Positions 1-5,834 of a DNA stretch of 18,803 nt are shown piece by piece. The translations under genes and the position numbers were made by a program. The stretch is from Clostridiales bacterium. Its GTDB lineage: Bacteria; Bacillota; Clostridia; Oscillospirales; Oscillospiraceae. Within the stretch, counting starts at the first letter, position 1, and every line of letters starts with the position of its first letter. Below the pieces are notes generated by a model. It was not told where the DNA came from, did not search any database, and worked only from the letters and a program-made list of their open reading frames with translations. Location of the stretch: assembly GCA_004553495.1 (NCBI GenBank), contig SFLE01000025.1:1-18803 (forward strand), in the 5' to 3' direction.

Positions 1-496
1 GCATATTGTTTGCTTCATCAAAGATACGGATAAGCTCTTTGCGGTCATACTGCACTTTAGGGCTGACGGTATTGACCTCATAGGAAGTCAAATAACGTAA
101 GGCAAGAGCCTCACGGATAAACTCATCGACCTCTTCGCCGTTTAATAGCGGCGGACGATTTGCGTCAGTATGAAATGCCTTGCAAAACACACCGTCGGTC
201 GCAAAAACAAGCGGCGCATTAATGGCCCGGGCATAATGGATTCCCTGCTCCAAAGCTGCATCTATGCGAGAACCTTTCTTTTTTGCTTCAATGACAATAA
301 GCGGTCTATCGCTTTCTTTGGAGTAAAGAACATAATCTGGGCGTTTGCCACCAAGCTTTTTCTTCTCATCTTCTGACTTTGGCTGCTCATAAAAAACATT
401 CTGGTCTTTACCACTCAGCTTCCAGCCAAGATGTTCAAGATTTCTATCAATAAGAATCCTGGTTTCCGCCTCCAAAGGCATCGTGTTCATGTTCAT
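1..496 (-). CDS. Restriction-modification protein with HsdR-type N-terminal nuclease domain (partial, C-terminus beyond window)
   Basis: Only the first 165 codons are present; the frame stays open to position 1. The start overlaps the stop of the upstream winged-helix gene (ATGA, 493-496), so the two are translationally coupled. The N-terminus reads LEAETRILIDRNLEHLGW, typical of HsdR_N-type restriction proteins. A PD-(D/E)xK nuclease core follows: RPDYVLY at about residues 51-57, then PLIVIEAKK at about residues 64-72, where D53, E70 and K72 would be the metal and catalytic residues. The visible end (DRKELIRIFDEANN) resembles the start of an N-6 DNA methylase helical domain, so this may be a nuclease-methylase fusion rather than a classical HsdR with a helicase motor. 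The missing remainder would decide. Role: cleavage and/or modification of foreign DNA. Confidence 0.75.
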   Translation of the reverse strand, partial: MNMNTMPLEAETRILIDRNLEHLGWKLSGKDQNVFYEQPKSEDEKKKLGGKRPDYVLYSKESDRPLIVIEAKKKGSRIDAALEQGIHYARAINAPLVFATDGVFCKAFHTDANRPPLLNGEEVDEFIREALALRYLTSYEVNTVSPKVQYDRKELIRIFDEANNM

Positions 497-762
497 GCCT
501 GTGCCTCCATTTCACTCATTGTATTGAGCGCGTCCATGGCTTTTGAAGTTAAAGAGTACTTGCCCCTTGTACTGTGCTGTGCTATATAGCCAGCATCTTT
601 AAGCTCTCTGATAATCGTGTTAACCTTCGGTTTTGCAAAGTCGAGAATATCAGCAATTTCCTGCTGCGAAAGCTTGACAACCGTTTCACCGTTTACAGGA
701 ATCTGCCGTGTTGCCATGCACTTAAGAACCCTATACTTATCATTCATAAAAAAATCAGACAT
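493..762 (-). CDS. Small winged helix-turn-helix protein, probable regulator of the downstream restriction-modification gene
   Basis: This 89-aa protein is almost entirely one winged-helix DNA-binding domain. Residues 28-60 hold the HTH (LSQQEIADILDFAKPKVN, then IIRELKDAGYI), and residues 61-80 form the wing (STRGKYSLTSKAMDAL). The pattern matches MarR/Crp-type wHTH domains in which a sensing domain is absent. A GGAG-type ribosome binding site lies just before the ATG, and a consensus promoter lies 32 bp upstream (794-822). The stop overlaps the start of the restriction-modification gene by 4 nt. Size, position and coupling suggest a controller-like protein that autoregulates the operon, but this role is inferred. 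It is not a typical Xre-type C protein, which would be a different fold. Confidence 0.7.
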   Translation of the reverse strand: MSDFFMNDKYRVLKCMATRQIPVNGETVVKLSQQEIADILDFAKPKVNTIIRELKDAGYIAQHSTRGKYSLTSKAMDALNTMSEMEAQA

Positions 763-793
763 GGTATCTTCTCCGATCCTTTACAGTATTAAA

Positions 794-822
794 ATCATAC
801 CATGACAGATTAAAATCGTCAA
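794..822 (-). promoter_or_regulatory. Consensus sigma-A promoter of the winged-helix/restriction-modification operon
   Basis: On the minus strand TTGACG (822-817) and TATGAT (799-794) are separated by exactly 17 bp. Transcription would begin near 787, about 25 nt before the ATG at 762. The spacer contains the small inverted repeat GATT-AA-AATC (808-817), a possible but weak operator half-site pair for the winged-helix protein. Confidence 0.75.
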
Positions 823-842
823 TATGCTGAGTGAAAAAGAAC

Positions 843-1012
843 TGGCAAGCAGGGCAAAGCGGTACCCACTTTGCTGCCTGCCAACCTGCGAACCCTGCCG
901 GCTTCACACTCGGCAAGCAAGGTGGCTTGGAGCCACTTTGCGCTTGTTGGGGAAATTTGTCCCCAAGCCCCTTTGAACGATTTTTGCAAAATCGGCTGCG
1001 CTCCTGCGGAGC
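843..1012. repeat. Cluster of six consecutive inverted repeats (hairpin array) in non-coding DNA
   Basis: The gene-free stretch 823-1063 is packed with potential hairpins. They are: 843-859/869-883 (about 14 pairs with a 2-nt bulge and one G-T/A mismatch); TGCCG 896-900 / CGGCA 911-915; CAAGGTGGCT 918-927 / AGCCACTTTG 931-940 (10 pairs including one G-T); TTGGGG 947-952 / CCCCAA 961-966; CGATTTT 978-984 / AAAATCG 988-994; GCTCC 1000-1004 / GGAGC 1008-1012. Short frames run across it, but they have no ribosome binding sites and no protein-like composition. Its position between a restriction-modification operon and a recombinase operon fits a structured mobile-element locus such as an oriT, a single-strand origin or a recombination region. 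Which of these applies cannot be told from sequence alone. Confidence 0.6.
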
Positions 1013-1063
1013 TTTCTTCGCCTGCGACGCATCAGGAAATTGCGGCGTTATGTGAATGTGTCA

Positions 1064-1092
1064 TTGACATATTCTCTGTTTCCGGGTATACT
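1064..1092 (+). promoter_or_regulatory. Consensus promoter of the repressor-recombinase operon
   Basis: TTGACA (1064-1069) is a perfect -35 box, followed after 17 bp by TATACT (1087-1092). The predicted start is near 1099, and the ribosome binding site AAGGAGGT (1103-1110) would lie at the very 5' end of the message. It drives the Xre repressor and the serine recombinase. Confidence 0.85.
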
Positions 1093-1101
1093 TGAAACAG
1101 A
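1075..1101. promoter_or_regulatory. Inverted-repeat operator overlapping the -10 box of the repressor-recombinase promoter
   Basis: TCTGTTTC (1075-1082) and GAAACAGA (1094-1101) form a perfect 8-bp inverted repeat with an 11-nt centre that contains the -10 box and spans the predicted start point. The arms and spacing fit a dimeric HTH repressor binding site. The adjacent Xre protein is the obvious candidate, giving negative autoregulation of itself and the recombinase. The binding partner is inferred. Confidence 0.7.
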
Positions 1102-1119
1102 AAAGGAGGTGACGCAGCC

Positions 1120-1479
1120 TTGAAAATCATCGGTGAACGGCTCAGGGGCTTGCGCGAAAGCGTCAGGCTCTCGCAGGCGAAGCTGGCAAAGGAATTTGAC
1201 GTTTCCCAATCCGCCCTTGCCCGGTATGAGATCGACGATTCCACGCCCTCCCCGGAGGTTTTTCTGAAATACGCAGACTACTTTGACGTGTCGCTGGACT
1301 ACATTTTCGGCAGGACGGACGACCCACACGGCATGATCTATAACAACTGTGTGAAGCTCGGCCTGAACAATCCCGAAATGGCGCGGTTCGTGGAAATGTG
1401 CTTCGACCCCGGCTCGGCTATGAACGAACGATTGAAGGCAACGCTTGTGCAGATGCTCTCGGAGGTGGATGCGAAATGA
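1120..1479 (+). CDS. Xre/Cro-CI family repressor of the mobile element
   Basis: This 119-aa DNA-binding protein has an HTH_3 domain at residues 5-63 (ERLRGLRESVRLSQAKLAKEF, then VSQSALARYEIDDSTPSPEVFLKYADYF), with the usual SxxTL-like turn and the 'LDYIFGRTD' end typical of phage/ICE repressors. The C-terminal 50 residues contain no protease or known ligand domain. The start is a TTG at 1120, chosen because AAGGAGGT (1103-1110) sits 9 nt upstream; no in-frame ATG precedes the HTH. The stop overlaps the recombinase ATG (ATGA, 1476-1479), so the two are made together. The palindrome over its own promoter suggests autorepression and control of excision/integration. A role as repressor rather than activator is inferred from family and operator position. 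Confidence 0.85.
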   Translation: MKIIGERLRGLRESVRLSQAKLAKEFDVSQSALARYEIDDSTPSPEVFLKYADYFDVSLDYIFGRTDDPHGMIYNNCVKLGLNNPEMARFVEMCFDPGSAMNERLKATLVQMLSEVDAK

Positions 1480-2999
1480 AAGCCGTGATCTACGCCCGCT
1501 ATTCCTCGGACAGCCAGCGAGAGGAATCCATCGAAGGGCAGCTCCGCGAGTGTGCCGCCTTTGCCGAGAAAAACGGAATCACGGTATTGCGGCATTACAT
1601 CGACCGCGCGTATTCTGCAAAGACCGACAACCGCCCGGAGTTCCAAAACATGATAAAGGACAGCGGCAAGCGGCTGTTTGATATAGTGATCGTCTGGAAG
1701 CTGGACAGGTTTGCACGAAACCGCTATGACAGCGCCCGGTACAAGGCCACGCTTAAAAAGAACGGCGTGAAGGTGGTATCCGCCACCGAGATTATTTCAG
1801 AGGGCGCGGAGGGCATCATTCTCGAATCCGTCCTTGAGGGCTATGCGGAATACTACTCCGCCGACCTTTCGGAAAAGGTCATTCGCGGCATGACGGACAA
1901 CGCCCTCAAGTGCAAATTCAACGGCGGCATGATGCCCATAGGTTATGTGATCGACGCGGAGCAGCACTTCCAGATCGACCCGCTGACCGCGCCGTTCGTG
2001 CTGGAAGCCTTCAAGCGATATGACGGCGGAGAAACCATTTCCTCCATTATGAATTGGCTGAACGAGCAGGGGCTTACCAACACGCGAGGGCAGAAAATGA
2101 CCTTCAACAGCGTGGGGCATATACTCCACAACCGGCGCTATATCGGGGAGTTCCGATACCGCGATGTGATCGTGCCGGACGGCATCCCCGCAATCGTACC
2201 GCAAGACCTCTTTGACCGGGTGCAGAAGAAGCTGGCGAAGAACAAAAAGGCCCCGGCGCGTCACAAGGCCGAGGACGATTATCTGCTGACCACCAAGCTG
2301 TTCTGCGGCTACTGCGGCGCGTATCTCTGCGGCGAGAGCGGCACAAGCCGCACGGGAAAGGTGCATCACTATTACAAGTGCGTTTCCGTCAAAAAGAAGC
2401 GCACCGAGTGCCACAAGAAGCCCGTCAGGAAAGAATGGATCGAGGATTTGGTGGTCGGTGAAACCATGAAAATGGTCATGGACGACAAAGCAATCGAGGC
2501 CATCGTATCCATGCTGATGGACTTGCAGGACAGGGACAATGTGAACGTGCCGCTGTATGAGCAACAGCTCCGTGAAGCGGAAACCGCCATCAGCAATCTG
2601 CTCAATGCCATTCAGCAGGGCATCCTGACGCGCTCCACAAAGGAGCGGCTGGAGGAGCTGGAAAACCGCCGCGACGAGCTTGAGAACAGGCTTGCCTGCG
2701 AAAAGCTGGCGAAGCCCAAGGCCAGCGCAGAGTTTATGACCTTCTGGCTTCACCGCTTCCGCAAGCTGGATGTGCGGCAGAAAAGCCACCGCAAGATGCT
2801 CATCGACACCTTCATCAATGCGATTTTCCTGTACGATGATAAAATGGTGATCACCTTCAACTACAAGGAGGGCACGAAAACCATCACCTTCGCGGAATTG
2901 CAGGGCGCTATCAGCAACAAAAACGGTTCGGATTTGGATTGCCTTGCTGCACCACGGTGCACGGCGATTTCTAACCGCCGTGCGCTTTTTAATATGTAG
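1476..2999 (+). CDS. Large serine recombinase (site-specific integrase/excisionase of the element)
   Basis: This 507-aa recombinase catalyses integration and excision of the element through a phosphoserine-DNA intermediate. The resolvase domain (residues 2-140) contains YARYSS with the probable catalytic Ser10 and the arginine-rich LDRFARNR (76-83). The recombinase domain (about 150-265) has KCKFNGGMMPIGY. A zinc ribbon has C277, C280, C302 and C312. A coiled coil spans about 362-410, the length and order usual for this family. The start at 1476 is preferred to an upstream in-frame GTG/TTG-type extension because it overlaps the repressor stop and begins directly with the conserved strand MKAVIYARYSS. 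The last ~24 residues (484-507) are unlike the family end and are encoded across a terminator-like hairpin, so the true C-terminus may differ after integration. Confidence 0.93.
   Translation: MKAVIYARYSSDSQREESIEGQLRECAAFAEKNGITVLRHYIDRAYSAKTDNRPEFQNMIKDSGKRLFDIVIVWKLDRFARNRYDSARYKATLKKNGVKVVSATEIISEGAEGIILESVLEGYAEYYSADLSEKVIRGMTDNALKCKFNGGMMPIGYVIDAEQHFQIDPLTAPFVLEAFKRYDGGETISSIMNWLNEQGLTNTRGQKMTFNSVGHILHNRRYIGEFRYRDVIVPDGIPAIVPQDLFDRVQKKLAKNKKAPARHKAEDDYLLTTKLFCGYCGAYLCGESGTSRTGKVHHYYKCVSVKKKRTECHKKPVRKEWIEDLVVGETMKMVMDDKAIEAIVSMLMDLQDRDNVNVPLYEQQLREAETAISNLLNAIQQGILTRSTKERLEELENRRDELENRLACEKLAKPKASAEFMTFWLHRFRKLDVRQKSHRKMLIDTFINAIFLYDDKMVITFNYKEGTKTITFAELQGAISNKNGSDLDCLAAPRCTAISNRRALFNM
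2957..2992 (+). terminator. Intrinsic terminator-like hairpin inside the recombinase 3' end
   Basis: GTGCACGGCG (2957-2966) pairs with CGCCGTGCGC (2976-2985), 10 pairs including one G-U, across a 9-nt loop, followed by TTTTT (2986-2990). This is a textbook Rho-independent terminator. It ends before the recombinase TAG at 2997-2999, so a transcript terminated here would lack the stop codon. Confidence 0.7.
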
Positions 3000-3016
3000 A
3001 AAATACCGCAAAGCTG

Positions 3017-3025
3017 TGTTATGAT
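3017..3025 (+). promoter_or_regulatory. Extended -10 promoter for the TrmH-family methyltransferase
   Basis: TGTTATGAT (3017-3025) matches the extended -10 form TGn-TATAAT with one mismatch. No good -35 is visible at 17 bp. Transcription would start near 3032, about 50 nt before the ATG at 3084. The site lies right at the presumed element/chromosome boundary. Confidence 0.45.
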
Positions 3026-3083
3026 GGTTAAACAAATCAAACGGCAGCACAATTGCGCCTACTTATCGTTTTCAGGAGTTACT

Positions 3084-3953
3084 ATGGCAAATTTTATTGA
3101 GATAAACAGCTTTGACGCGCCGGAGCTGGATGTTTACGCAAGGCTTACAGAAAACCAGCTTTTATGCAGGATGCATCCGGAAAACGCCATGTTCATAGCC
3201 GAAAGCCCGCTCGTTATCGAGCGCGCGCTTGACGCGGGATGCACTCCCCTGTCGTTTCTTATGGAGACAAAGCACGCAGAGGGCAAGGCAAAGGAGCTTC
3301 TCGCGCGCTGTCCGGACAATATCAATGTATATACGGCACCGCTTGAGGTTCTAACGGAGCTCACCGGCTTTCACCTTACGCGCGGCATGCTGTGCGCAAT
3401 GCTCAGACCCAAGCTGCCTGAGGTTTCAGAGATATGCAAGGGCGCAAGCCGCATAGCTGTGCTCGAAAATGTCATGAATCCCACCAACATCGGCGCGATA
3501 TTCCGATCGGCGGCGGCACTCGGCATAGACGCGCTGCTGCTAACCTCGCAGGGCAGCGACCCGCTTTACCGCAGGGCGGTGCGAGTAAGCATGGGAACGG
3601 TGTTTCAAGTGCCGTGGACTTATCTTGACGATAATATGCCGTGGTCGGAGCAGCTGCACTCCCTCGGCTTCAAAACTGCGGCAATGGCGCTCACGGGCAA
3701 GTCGCTGCCGATATATGATGCGCTCCCCGCCGCCGAGGAAAAGCTCGCTATCGTTCTCGGCACCGAGGGCGACGGACTTGCACGCGAGACAATAGAGAGC
3801 TGTGATTACACACTGCGCATTCCCATGTCGCACGGAGTGGACTCGCTCAATGTTGCGGCAGCAAGCGCGGTGGCATTTTATCAGCTCGGCGTTCTGCACA
3901 AATTAAATTCCGACCCTGCATTCAACGCTGCAAGGTCGGACAGTAAGGCTTAA
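3084..3953 (+). CDS. TrmH/SpoU-family RNA 2'-O-ribose methyltransferase
   Basis: This 289-aa SPOUT enzyme uses S-adenosylmethionine to methylate the 2'-OH of a nucleotide in rRNA or tRNA; the exact target cannot be read from sequence. The three SpoU motifs are all present: MNPTNIGAIFRSAAALG (residues ~130-146), LGTEGDGLA (~229-237) and IPMSHGVDSLNVAAASAVAF (~251-270). These form the trefoil knot and cofactor site. The ~100 N-terminal residues resemble the substrate-binding extension of this family. The start at 3084 is chosen over one 21 codons upstream because AGGAG (3074-3078) lies 5 nt before it and the upstream codons overlap the promoter. It appears monocistronic and is the first clearly chromosomal gene after the mobile element. 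Confidence 0.9.
   Translation: MANFIEINSFDAPELDVYARLTENQLLCRMHPENAMFIAESPLVIERALDAGCTPLSFLMETKHAEGKAKELLARCPDNINVYTAPLEVLTELTGFHLTRGMLCAMLRPKLPEVSEICKGASRIAVLENVMNPTNIGAIFRSAAALGIDALLLTSQGSDPLYRRAVRVSMGTVFQVPWTYLDDNMPWSEQLHSLGFKTAAMALTGKSLPIYDALPAAEEKLAIVLGTEGDGLARETIESCDYTLRIPMSHGVDSLNVAAASAVAFYQLGVLHKLNSDPAFNAARSDSKA
3901..3940 (-). terminator. Terminator-like hairpin for the 57-aa gene, inside the 3' end of the methyltransferase gene
   Basis: TCCGACC (3909-3915) pairs with GGTCGGA (3934-3940). Inside it TGCA pairs with TGCA (3917-3920/3929-3932) across one mismatch, with an 8-nt loop. Read leftward, the stem is followed by an A/T run (3908-3901) rather than a pure U tract. It lies 38 nt beyond the stop of the convergent 57-aa gene and encodes the methyltransferase C-terminus on the other strand. 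The imperfect tail lowers confidence. Confidence 0.4.
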
Positions 3954-3977
3954 TATTCATACTCCGCTGAGCCTTCG

Positions 3978-4151
3978 TCAGGCGGCATTCGTGAGCTTGT
4001 TTACAAACAGGGTGAACGAGCAGGCTGCTGCAACCGAGAGAACTCCGAAAACTTCTTCGGACGCGGTGAAGGTCGCCATGCAATAGCTGAAAACAACGGC
4101 GGCTACGAGGCTCAGAACAACTGCGAGTGCATAAACGGTAGACTTTTTCAT
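3978..4151 (-). CDS. 57-aa two-helix membrane protein of unknown function
   Basis: I do not recognise this protein. MKKSTVYAL begins at the ATG at 4151, preceded by a strong GGAGGA site (about 7 nt away); this is preferred over an upstream in-frame ATG that has no such site. Two hydrophobic segments are visible: residues 7-27 (ALAVVLSLVAAVVFSYCMAT) and 35-51 (FGVLSVAAACSFTLFV), with a short polar turn TASEE between them. The basic N-terminus and the NKLTN tail suggest a membrane-embedded protein with both ends in the cytoplasm, not a secreted one. It is transcribed divergently from the LysR gene across overlapping promoters, so the LysR protein may control it. It converges on the methyltransferase gene. 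Confidence 0.7.
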   Translation of the reverse strand: MKKSTVYALAVVLSLVAAVVFSYCMATFTASEEVFGVLSVAAACSFTLFVNKLTNAA

Positions 4152-4223
4152 AACTATTCCTCCGATATAATTTTTAATTATTATTTGGGAAGATCTCAAT
4201 TATATTCGGGCCCTGAATAGTGC

Positions 4224-4252
4224 TTGATTTCTTACTGTCTGTATTGTAGAAT
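4224..4252 (+). promoter_or_regulatory. Promoter of the LysR-type regulator gene
   Basis: TTGATT (4224-4229) and TAGAAT (4247-4252) are spaced 17 bp apart. The start would be near 4259, leaving a leader of about 60 nt that contains the 17-nt palindrome. The -10 box shares bases with the leftward promoter at 4243-4271. Confidence 0.55.
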
Positions 4253-4271
4253 AAGTTTCAAGAAAAGTAAA
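4243..4271 (-). promoter_or_regulatory. Promoter of the 57-aa membrane protein gene
   Basis: Read leftward, TTTACT (4271-4266) and TACAAT (4248-4243) are 17 bp apart, with the start near 4236 and an ~84-nt leader. It overlaps the rightward LysR promoter, so RNA polymerase could probably occupy only one of the two at a time. Confidence 0.5.
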
Positions 4272-4292
4272 GCTGTTGATCGTTAATGTGGT

Positions 4293-4309
4293 TTTAAGTT
4301 TAACTTAAA
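4293..4309. promoter_or_regulatory. 17-nt perfect palindrome, candidate LysR-type binding site
   Basis: TTTAAGTT-T-AACTTAAA is a perfect 8-1-8 inverted repeat containing the T-N11-A pattern of LysR-type regulator sites. It ends at the start of the ribosome binding site of the LysR gene. Autoregulation by the adjacent LysR protein is the natural inference. Confidence 0.6.
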
Positions 4310-4319
4310 GGAGACAAAC

Positions 4320-5186
4320 ATGGAAACATCCCGCTGCAAGGCGTATATCGCAGCTGCGGAAACGGGCAGTTTTTCAAAGGCGGCGGAGCTTTTGAGCTAC
4401 ACGCCGTCAGGCGTGAGCCAGCTGGTCAGCGCCCTTGAAGCCGATCTCGGCTTTGCTCTGCTCAGGCGCACGAACAAAGGCGTTACCGCGACTCCCGAGG
4501 GCGAGCTTCTCCTGCCGGTCATGCGCGAGTTTTTAAATCAGGAGGAGCGGATATATCAGTTTGCCGCCGACGCGCGAGGACTTCTGATAGGCAGTGTTAC
4601 CATTGCCTCTTATTCAAGCATAGCCACTCACTGGCTGCCAAAGGTGATCGGCAGCTTTCAAAGCGCATACCCGCAGATAAAAATAACGCTGATGGAAGGC
4701 GTTCGCCAAGAGGTAAATAAATGGCTGGACGATAAAATTGCCGACATTGCTTTTACGAGCTTTCGCGAGCCGTTTCCGTATGACTGGATACCGATTGCTG
4801 AGGATCCCATGATCGCGGTGCTGCCGAAGGAGCATCCTCATGCAGCCGACAGCACATACTCCATTGAGTTGTGCCGGAATGAGGAGCTCATCCTCCCCGG
4901 CTTCGGACACGACGACGATGTTATTGCCCTGTTTGATGAGTTCGGCATCGAGCCGAATGTATCATTCTCCACCGTTGAGAGCTTTTCGGCGCTGCAAATG
5001 GTCGAGCAGGGACTTGGCATGAGTATAATGAACGAGCTCATAACCCGCAATTGGCAATGCGATGTCGTAAAGCTGCCTATAGCGCCTGCTCGCAGCATAA
5101 CGCTCGGAATCGCCGTTCCGTCTCTCAAGAACGCCTCCCCCGCCGTAAAGCGATTTGTGAAATATGCGGAGGATATAATAGAATAA
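4320..5186 (+). CDS. LysR-family transcriptional regulator
   Basis: This 288-aa regulator has a winged HTH at residues 1-62 (YIAAAETGSFSKAAELL, then YTPSGVSQLVSALEADLGFAL, the classic LysR pattern) and a periplasmic-binding-protein-like effector domain from about residue 90 (IGSVTIASYSSIATHWLPKVI) to the end. The small-molecule effector cannot be deduced. The ATG at 4320 follows AAAGGAGA with normal spacing. The gene is divergent from the 57-aa membrane protein, with overlapping promoters, and lies directly upstream of a YitT-type membrane protein starting within about 10 nt of its stop. Both neighbours are candidate targets. The 17-nt palindrome before the start suggests autoregulation. Confidence 0.92.
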   Translation: METSRCKAYIAAAETGSFSKAAELLSYTPSGVSQLVSALEADLGFALLRRTNKGVTATPEGELLLPVMREFLNQEERIYQFAADARGLLIGSVTIASYSSIATHWLPKVIGSFQSAYPQIKITLMEGVRQEVNKWLDDKIADIAFTSFREPFPYDWIPIAEDPMIAVLPKEHPHAADSTYSIELCRNEELILPGFGHDDDVIALFDEFGIEPNVSFSTVESFSALQMVEQGLGMSIMNELITRNWQCDVVKLPIAPARSITLGIAVPSLKNASPAVKRFVKYAEDIIE

Positions 5187-5194
5187 GAAAGGTT

Positions 5195-5812
5195 TTGTTA
5201 AAATTGTTTCCCAGGTTAAAGGCAAAGAATTGCCTCAACATATGCATCGGCAGCGCCATACTCGCTTTCGGACTGTACAATGTGCACTCGATATCGGGAG
5301 TTACCGAGGGCGGAGTTCTCGGGCTGACGCTCCTTCTTGAGCACTGGTTCGGCATTTCTCCTTCGGTGAGCGGGCTCATACTAAACGGCGTTTGCTATCT
5401 GCTCGGCTTTAAGCTACTCGGCAAGGAGTTTATCGCCTATTCCGTTATCGCCGGCGGCGGGTTTTCGCTTTTCTACGCGATATTCGAAAAGTTCCCGCCG
5501 GTGTACCCTCAGATAGCGGATATGCCGCTGCTTGCCGCGATAGTCGGCTCGCTGTTTGTAGGCATCGGTGTCGGACTGTGCGTGAGGGCAAATTCCGCGC
5601 CTACGGGCGATGATTCACTCGCGTTGAGCCTGTCGCATCTATTCAAGATTGGCATACAGTGGGTATACCTTGTCAGCGATCTCGTGGTTTTGCTGCTGTC
5701 GCTGACCTACATACCGCTCGGCAAGATAGCCTATTCCCTGCTCACCGTTGTTCTTTCCGGTCAGCTTATCGGACTGATACAGAAAGCCGGTGCAAAGAAG
5801 CAGTCGCATTAG
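5195..5812 (+). CDS. YitT/DUF161-family integral membrane protein
   Basis: About 205 aa with five or so membrane segments: IGSAILAFGLYNVH, GGVLGLTLLLEHWF, a pair around ILNGVCYLLGF and YSVIAGGGFSLFYAI, LLAAIVGSLFVGIGVGLC, and later VYLVSDLVVLLLSLTYI/IAYSLLTVVLSGQLIGLI. The 'GVTEGGVLGLTLLLEHWFGI' segment is the hallmark of the YitT (PF02588) family, whose function is unknown. No standard ATG exists. A TTG at 5195, just after AGAAAGG (5186-5192), or the TTG at 5204 are the plausible starts; the frame also runs far upstream antisensibly through the LysR gene, which is ignored. It lies 8 nt after the LysR stop and is probably cotranscribed with and regulated by it. Confidence 0.8.
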   Translation: MLKLFPRLKAKNCLNICIGSAILAFGLYNVHSISGVTEGGVLGLTLLLEHWFGISPSVSGLILNGVCYLLGFKLLGKEFIAYSVIAGGGFSLFYAIFEKFPPVYPQIADMPLLAAIVGSLFVGIGVGLCVRANSAPTGDDSLALSLSHLFKIGIQWVYLVSDLVVLLLSLTYIPLGKIAYSLLTVVLSGQLIGLIQKAGAKKQSH

Positions 5813-5834
5813 CGGTTATACAATATATATACGG

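Larger units (their letters stand above)
1..2999. mobile_element. One end of a putative integrated mobile element (recombinase + repressor + restriction-modification cargo)
   Basis: This block combines a large serine recombinase, a Xre repressor, a hairpin-rich non-coding region and a restriction-modification operon, and it ends where ordinary chromosomal genes (trmH family onward) begin. Large serine recombinase genes normally lie at one end of their own element, next to the attachment site, so the right boundary is probably near 2930-3060. The left end is outside the window, so no attL/attR repeat pair can be compared, and the exact boundary and element size are unknown. That the restriction-modification genes are cargo of the same element is inferred from adjacency and the divergent layout. 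No conjugation genes are visible here. Confidence 0.55.

Noticed and set aside
831..1095. Two overlapping 74-aa frames in the hairpin region
   Set aside because: No ribosome binding site, unusual composition, and they run over inverted repeats and the recombinase operon promoter.
1398..1475. Upstream in-frame extension of the recombinase
   Set aside because: It overlaps the Xre gene in another frame, while the ATG at 1476 forms an ATGA overlap with the Xre stop and begins the conserved MKAVIYARYSS strand.
1797..3050. 417-aa minus-strand frame opposite the recombinase
   Set aside because: Shadow of a GC-rich coding strand; no ribosome site and no family pattern.
2930..3060. Exact attachment site core
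   Set aside because: The other element end is outside the window, so no direct repeat can be compared and no core can be named.
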